From NCBI GenBank assembly GCA_030267565.1, contig BRXU01000005.1, forward strand, positions 2,404,001 through 2,468,000: a stretch of DNA of 64,000 bases, read 5' to 3'. Positions within the stretch are counted from its first letter, which is position 1; the number at the start of each line of letters is the position of its first letter. The notes under the pieces are model-generated. The model was not told where the DNA came from and did no database searches. It saw only the letters and a program-made list of their open reading frames with translations. Of this stretch, positions 58,401 to 64,000 are shown piece after piece. The position numbers and the translations under genes are program-made. Origin of the DNA: Pleodorina starrii. Its lineage: Eukaryota > Chlorophyta > Chlorophyceae > Chlamydomonadales > Volvocaceae.

Positions 58401-61400
58401 ACTTTCTGCAGGAGCACATGCTGAAGCACGGCATCAACGGCTTCATGTTCTGTCACATGCCCCGACTCAGCTTCACGCAGGGGCAGAATGTGGGTGGGGG
58501 CTGGCCAAGGGGCTGGGGGTGGGGCTGGGGAAGGGGCAGAATGTGGGTGGGGGCTGGCCAAGGGGCTGGGGAATGAAGACGTGGACGGGAATGGGGAGGG
58601 ATGGGGTGCGGTATCGGCACACAGCAGGTGACGGAAATAATAAAAGGTCGGGGAAAGGTTTGGGGGTTGACGGGTTAACTTACTGGGAGAGGGGAACGTG
58701 CGCTCGCTTGCGGCCCCGCTTCCCCTCTCTGCCGCCGTCTCTATCCCCCTGCCTGCCTTGGCTTTTCAAGAACGGTGAAACCCCCCTCCCTCCCGCACCC
58801 CATCCGGCCCGTTTGGACCAGGTCCACCTGCACGTTCTAGGGTCCTCTTACAAACAACGCTTCCAAACCCTAAACCCTAAACCTTAAAACCCAAAACAAC
58901 CCTAAAACCCTAAAACCCTACCCTCCAGGTCCGGCTGCACGTGATGGTGCTGGGCACCCTGGAGGACATGCACACCCCCAACATGGGGGGACCGCGCTTC
59001 GAGTACAACCGGCAGCACAGCGACTCGGTGCAGATCAGCCCCGGAGGAATGATCAGCGCGGACGTGCTCATGACGTCGCCGGGTGGGAGGTTGCGTGGGC
59101 GGGTGGAGGGGAGTGTTGGATCTTGGTCGTCCCTTGTGCTGTCGCGTGCGCCCCCAGCCAACCCTCACCCCCGGGTGTGCAGCGCCAACCATCCTGCCCT
59201 CCCGCCATCGCAAAAGCCTTCTCTTTACTGGCTCCGTTACCTCGCACACGTTAACACACCCGTCCGCTCCTCCTCTGCGGCTCGCCCTCTTTGATGAATG
59301 GTTTTTGTAATTTCCTATGAATGGATTTTTCCCTCCCTCCCTTCCGCCCCTCCCGTCCCCGCCCCTCCCGTCCCCGCCCCTCGGCAGGCGAGTTCGAGCT
59401 GCAGTGCCGCGTTGCGGATCACGTCATGTCCGGCATGCGCGCCAAGTACGACGTGCTGCCCGACCCGCGGGTCGCAGAAAACACCCCCAGCACCGGCGTC
59501 ACCCGCAAGTATTTCATTCAGGCGGAGCCGGTGGAGTGGGACTACGCGCCGGGCGGATACAAGTGAGGCGCTCACACACATACACATCCACGCACACTAA
59601 ATAGAAAAATAAACTTTGTACTGCAGTGTCGTACAGCTGCAGTACACTGTATATCCTGCAGTCGTGGTGCAGTGAGGCGCAGCTGCCGTACCGGTAGTAC
59701 AGCCGCGTCCGTCGGCGGTGAAAGGTTCCCGTGCCCACCCGCCCGGGCAACAGCTAGGAAACGCTAGGCGCTTTCCGGGTCACTGGATGATATTCCTACA
59801 CGTCGCGAGCGGCTAGTTTGGGCGAAGCAGGCACAACGGCGGGGAAATGCGTGCATGCGTGTGTTTCCTTGGTTCCCGTGCCTTTCGTGTACTACCCTTG
59901 ACGACCGAATTATACAAAAGATAAGTGACACGGGCATGACGTGTGTGAGTACTTGCGTGTGTGCGCTCGTATGCGGGCCGCAGGTGCGACAAGGATCTTG
60001 TTGATTCCTCCGTACAGTCGGAGTCAAACAAGTACCTCAAGACGACGTCGTACACCATGGGGTCCAAGTACCGGAAAGCGGTCTACAGGTGAGCAGATGC
60101 AGGGAACCTAGTGCATCTTGCGATCAAGACAGGTAATAGTTCCTTCAAATCTATTTTAGATACATGAAAGCATGCCGTACGAGGCGGGCATGAGGAGTCT
60201 GGAAGGAGTCTGGAGTGGACAGTATTACATATATATATGCAAGCAAGACTAATTTGGACGTGGTCCGAACGGGAAGGTTTATCACATCTTGAACACATTC
60301 CTTCTCACCATATGACCACACAATTTTACCCCGCGAGAGTTCGAATCCATCACGCGCATCATTCTTTCCCCAGTGCAAAAAGCCTTCTGCCTGCAGCATA
60401 CCTATACTTAACCTACGAGACCCGGGCCGCAATGGCCCTGCAGTCCGTCAGAACAGCAGTCAGGAGTAACCCTGTACAACAGTAGTGTGCAACATACCAG
60501 TACAGCATTGCCGGCCGTGTACTGCACAAGCCATGGTGATTGATGTGTCACTCCGCTTCATCTATCCTATGGGTCGTTGCCCCACCTGCTCACTCGGTCG
60601 CTGCTGAAGCTCGGAATGACGCCGCGTCAGTCAGGTCCGCCCTCCGGCCACTCCGGCCCCAATGACGGCGGCGGCACCGTCTCTCGCCACTTCATTGTTG
60701 TACGGTGCTCTGCGCCCCTTGATTAAATCTGGGCGACTTGTTGCCCATCCAGAGGCCCAGACCGCGGGGCCATCGCCACGCTCATCCCCCCGCTCTCCCG
60801 CTCGTCCCCTGATCTCCCCCGCTCCCACCTTCCTTTGCCACTTCCCAGGGAGTACACGGACGCCAGCTTCACTGTCCGCAAGACCACACCCGACTATTAC
60901 GGCACCATGGGACCCACCATCGTCGTGGAGGTGAGCGGGTTGCGAGAGCTGATGCAAAGAGAGGCTCAGGACGGAAATAACTTCCAGGATTAGGGACTAG
61001 GTATGAGGGCAGGCCTCATTTCCTCAAGGAGGAATACCTCCTTGTCACCCGATTTGCCAGCCAGCCTACCTGCCGACCGACCCGTTCCTTTGACCCCTGT
61101 CCAAGCCAATGCCCGCCTGCCGCCACTACTCACCTAGGAGGGCGGTGCCCTCACCCTAGAATGGGCCCAGAAAGCCCCCCACACTGTAACATAACATAAC
61201 ATAACTACTCACCTGTGCATTTCTCGATTATGTTGCCGTAACCCGCCCCCTGCTCCCCATCGCTCCAGGTGGGCGACGTGCTCGAGGTCCACCTGCGCAA
61301 CAACCTGACCGACCTGTCGGATTTCCCCATCAACATCCAGCCGGGTGGGGGGCTGGTGGCGGCCGGGGGCGCGGGGGAGAACTGCCTGGAGGTGGCGGCC

Positions 61401-63270
61401 GGGGAGACGTGCGTGTTCCGGTGGAGGGTGCCGACAAGCGCCGGGCCGGGGTCAGGTAGGCAGGGGTCGCGGGGAGGGGGTAAGGAAAGAAGATACCGGT
61501 ACTGCAGCGGAGGGACGGAGACGGGGAGGGGGGAGGGGTAAGGAGAGGAGGGGGTTGGGGGAAGGGAGGAGGACGAGGGGGAGGAGGGGGAGGGGTAGAG
61601 AGGCTGACAGTCCGGCAAAAACGGCAAGGAGGAGGCGGAGGAGGAGGAGGAGGAGGGATGGGGTGTGATCCGAAGGAGGAGGAGGAGGAGGAGGCAAAAT
61701 CTCGTTGTCTTATCTCGTCCCGTCCGCAGGCGATTTCAATACGGCAGTGTACGGCTACACGAGCGGCGTGGATGTGGCCGCGGCGCCGCTCGCTGGCCTG
61801 GTGGGTGCGCTGGTGGTGGCGGGCACCGGCACCCTGCGAGACAGCAAGCTGCGACCGGGCGAGAAGGTACCCGCGGGGGTGGACCTGATGATCCCGCTCT
61901 ACTGGCAGGTACGGTGCTGCAGTACACGCGTACGACACGGGTGGGTACGGTCTGCGGTCTGCGGTGCGGTGTGCGGGTTTTGAGATTTGCAATAAGTGGG
62001 GGTTGATGGGGCGCAGGGCTGAGGGCGGGACGGTGGCCACAGCCCACCGGGTTGACAGAGACCGGCTGGTTTCCTGGGTAAGGGGTTTTAGGGTTTTAGG
62101 GAGGACGTGGGAGGACGATAAGTACTGGTAGTACCGTAGTTAAGGGGTGGCGGACCACACCACACCACACCACACCACACCACACCACGTCGCTTGGCAG
62201 AGGCTTCCTCACCTGTACACTGCCCTTTTGCCGAAGGTGAAACCCTCCCCGGATTCTCCACACCCCCTGCGATATTTTACCCCCCCCCCTTATCCCCCCC
62301 CCCGAACCCCCCTGCTTGCAAGTTTACTTCTTGATTCTTCTGCAGATGGGAATGATTCTACTGTTACGTGACCATTCACGGGCTCCGGCTCCTATACCGA
62401 TACCCCCGTGGATACCCCGCACCCCCTCCCCTCCCTCAGGTGATCAACGAGGCCCTCAGCCCCTACTGGCCCGCCAGCTTGGAGGCTGCCGGACTCAACG
62501 AGACGGCGATCCAGTCGACAACGCTCGCCGCCACCTTTGATGTAAGTGGGGGCCGGGTGCCTGGGCTGGGGCGGGGGCCCGGGGGCCGGGTGTTTCCAGA
62601 TTTTAATTTAACTAATTTAATTAAACCCTGATTATGATTATCCTCCCGCAGGAGGGCAACCTCAAGCACAACATCAACGGCTACTTGTACTGCAATCTGC
62701 CGGGCCTGAACATTCCCGCGGGCAGCACCGTACGGTGGCTGCTCGTCGCGTACGGCACCGAGGGCGACTTCCACTCTGTGATGTTCATGGGCCAACCCAC
62801 CAAGGTGAGGGCTGAGGGCGGAGGGCGGAGGGCGGAGCTGAGCTGGGAGGTGCTGCGAATCGCGGCGCGGCGCCACCCCGCCGCGACCTGTGACCCGTGG
62901 GTCGGCCGTGCCGCATCGCGGCGCCACTCAAACCACCTCCTCGAGAGCTACGACCCAGGGGTCCGACTGCCTCCGGTTTGTCTCTGCTCTGCGCGCATTC
63001 TGCGTGCGCTTCCCGTGTCATACTGCTTTGCTTGGCTATCGTCCTCACAACTAATGCACCCACGTAACAGGTTCCGTGAAGCTCACATTTGCATGAAGCT
63101 CGCATGTGCATGAAGTTCCTGCACCGTTGTCCGCATTGGCTCGTGTGCGCCATACATGATTGCAAGATACCGTACTGCCGTACTGCCGTACCTGCAGATC
63201 GATCGCACCGGCATGAGCACCTTGGCGTCCCTGATGCCCTCCATCGCCAGGGCAGCAGACATGCGCGCAG
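52475..63270 (+). CDS. FOX1: FOX1-like multicopper ferroxidase, type II membrane protein, 3' partial
   Basis: Oxidises Fe(II) to Fe(III) with O2 at the cell surface for high-affinity iron uptake with an FTR-type permease. Exons: 52475-52807, 53060-53203, 53830-54252, 54619-54837, 55202-55352, 55685-55790, 56196-56418, 56739-56900, 57268-57394, 57685-57788, 58127-58216, 58412-58489, 58929-59082, 59388-59562, 59984-60088, 60849-60930, 61269-61455, 61730-61908, 62440-62541, 62652-62804, 63198-63270. All phases match; 1123 residues are visible. A signal anchor spans 53-79 (WMALVAFVIVAVGVGV...), followed by KKKK. Three ceruloplasmin-like cupredoxin pairs each start with a YTD-S/A-SF motif (153, 499, 867). 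Copper motifs are HNYHWHGH (363-370), FHCHVNYHMDGGM (404-416), MHPHG (546-550), YHGHV (606-610) and CRVADHVMSGM (778-788). The last exon, expected to carry the C-terminal HCH copper motif, is off the window. The symbol is by analogy with Chlamydomonas. Confidence 0.92.
53690..53717 (+). repeat. Family A intron repeat in ferroxidase intron 2
   Basis: GGGCTCCGGCCTATACCTGG CTAACCCC, preceded by TTTAC, as in the other ferroxidase copies. Confidence 0.85.
53755..53800 (+). repeat. Family B intron repeat before ferroxidase exon 3
   Basis: GGGTCCGTTCGCCAACGCCG then a diverged outer end GATGCGGAATCATC, 29 nt before exon 3. It directly follows a family A copy. Confidence 0.8.
55602..55646 (+). repeat. 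Family A intron repeat in ferroxidase intron 5
   Basis: Longest copy: ATACGTTACCGTTCACGGG then CTCCGGCCTATACGTGGATA ACCCCCC, about 38 nt before exon 6. The left part is shared with the copy at 62362-62423. Confidence 0.85.
56926..57072 (+). repeat. Duplicated segment in ferroxidase intron 8
   Basis: GGTGTGGTGCCACCTCGGCA GGCCCAGTAC near 56926 recurs near 57041 with two changes. GGTGGGGTGCGGT-type repeats fill the space between. Confidence 0.8.
58481..58572 (+). repeat. Tandem duplication of the exon 12 end and donor of the ferroxidase gene
   Basis: GGGCAGAATGTGGGTGGGGG CTGGCCAAGG occurs at 58481 and again at 58534, an offset of 53 nt. The first copy contains the true exon/intron junction. 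Confidence 0.85.
58859..58926 (+). repeat. Telomere-like CCCTAAAA tract before ferroxidase exon 13
   Basis: CCCTAAACCCTAAACC and CCCTAAAACCCTAAAACCC units run directly into the CCTCCAG acceptor at 58928. Smaller tracts occur at 5399-5450, 27919-27935, 32806-32830, 37431-37500, 39280-39300, 41916-41937 and 62083-62100. Confidence 0.9.
61488..61526 (-). repeat. Family B intron repeat after ferroxidase exon 17
   Basis: AGAAGATACC, a 6-nt GGTACT insertion, then GCAGCGGAGGGACGGAGACG. The outer end faces exon 17 (ends 61455). Confidence 0.8.
62152..62189 (+). repeat. ACCAC pentamer microsatellite in ferroxidase intron 18
   Basis: About seven perfect CACAC/ACCAC pentamers, purely intronic. Confidence 0.9.
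62362..62423 (+). repeat. Family A intron repeat, rearranged copy in ferroxidase intron 18
   Basis: GTTACGTGACCATTCACGGG CTCCGGCTCC, then CCTATACCGATACCCC and CGTGGATACCCC, so the right half appears duplicated. It ends about 16 nt before exon 19. Confidence 0.75.
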
Positions 63271-64000
63271 GTATGTGTGGGTGTGTGGGTGACGGAGTGT
63301 GTGTATGTGTGGGGGTGTGGGTGGGTTTGGGTGTCGGGGGCGGACGCGCGGGTGCCGGGTGCCGGGTACGTAATGCGAAGCGCGGCGATGAAATGCTTGA
63401 GGGTTTGATTGGGATTGATGGGTTGGGTTGGGTTACCTGTTCGCGCCGTGTGTGGTCACTGATTAGGCAACCCAGCACGACAACATCGCAACGGACAGAC
63501 ACAGCGCCGCATAAGGGGCGTGGGTCGCTCTACTACGGCCCTCGCCTGTTTATTCAGCGCAACAAGAAGAAACCTGACCATCATCAGGGCGGCGTGGAGG
63601 CCCCTCGCTGATCCTTGAGCTGTCGCCTTAAACCTGGTCTGACACCTGTACTTGTACCTCTCGACTGCGGGCAGTCCATCCTCGCACGACGCATGTGTCG
63701 AGGTTCGTTCTGGGGGCCCCGCCCGCCCGCCCGCCCTTCCCCCCGCTGCGAAATTCTCTTTATCCCCGCCCTGCCCGATTACGTCATGAGCACCTTTTTT
63801 TGGCAAATCGGCAGTTGATTATGCTAATGCAGTAGCGACTCACGCGGCTGTGGTGTCCAGGCCCCGCCCCGTCCCACACGCGCCTCTCCCTTCATCGCCA
63901 GAATCCCCCTTGTGCCCCGCGCCTTGCCCTCATCCTCCACTCCATCCCACCCCGTCACCCCACCCGACCCCGCCCCTCCACACACACACACGCCCCTTTG
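63271..64000 (+). other. Last visible intron of the ferroxidase gene
   Basis: After exon 21 (donor GTATGT at 63271) no exon fitting the missing ferroxidase C-terminus was found, so the intron is at least 730 nt. It holds a family B-like end (CCGCTGCGAAATTCTCTTTATC, about 63743-63765) in sense orientation. Confidence 0.6.

Noticed and set aside
60336..60360. GAGTTCGAATCC resembling a tRNA T-loop
   Set aside because: The flanking bases do not form the five-pair T stem, no A or B box arms fit, and it lies in a ferroxidase intron.

Overview
The window looks like a volvocine green alga (Chlamydomonas/Volvox/Gonium group). It is very GC-rich and its genes are split into many short exons with canonical splice sites. 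Long Ala/Gly/Pro/Gln-rich stretches are common. Two genes end near a TGTAA poly(A) signal, and TTTTAGGG-type telomere-like tracts are scattered through introns. The protein set also fits, with an animal-type multicopper ferroxidase and a MYND protein with a large helical N-terminus. The species cannot be named from this sequence alone.

Layout, left to right: (1) + strand, 1 to about 7.6-8.4 kb, a low-complexity coiled-coil protein, open at the left edge and with an unresolved last exon. (2) - strand, 25162 to 9668, a 19-exon gene for a roughly 2987-residue multi-EF-hand protein. (3) + strand, 25614-28665, a six-exon SpoU/TrmH-type RNA 2'-O-methyltransferase of 312 aa, divergent from gene 2 across only 451 bp. 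(4) + strand, 29622-32672, a six-exon short-chain dehydrogenase with an organelle-type presequence, 379 aa. (5) - strand, 43548-34905, a 16-exon mitochondrial Hsp70 of 662 aa, including two tiny first exons that encode the presequence. (6) + strand, 45167-48467, a two-exon MYND zinc-finger protein of about 1034 aa. (7) + strand, from 52475, at least 21 exons of a FOX1-like membrane-anchored multicopper ferroxidase; 1123 residues are visible and the C-terminus lies beyond the right edge.

I rebuilt the exon chains by hand from splice sites, reading phase and protein-family continuity. For genes 2 to 6 every chain adds up to a whole number of codons, which is the main internal check. The genes do not form an operon or one pathway: the window is ordinary nuclear gene space holding stress/chaperone, iron-uptake, RNA-modification and calcium-binding functions.

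The most unusual content is in the introns. Repeat family B (core GATACCGCAGCG, inner end GGACCC) occurs at least 12 times in introns of six genes. In every case where the flanking exons are known, its GATACC end points at the nearest exon, 29-110 nt away. Two introns carry it at both ends as inverted repeats, as expected of intron-generating transposons (introners) or their decayed remains. Family A (CTCCGGCCTATACGTGGATA + ACCCC) and the telomere-like tracts also often sit just before 3' splice sites, where they supply branch-point-like TAAC/CTAA and C-rich tracts. Several exon ends are tandemly duplicated into the following intron, giving extra potential donor sites.
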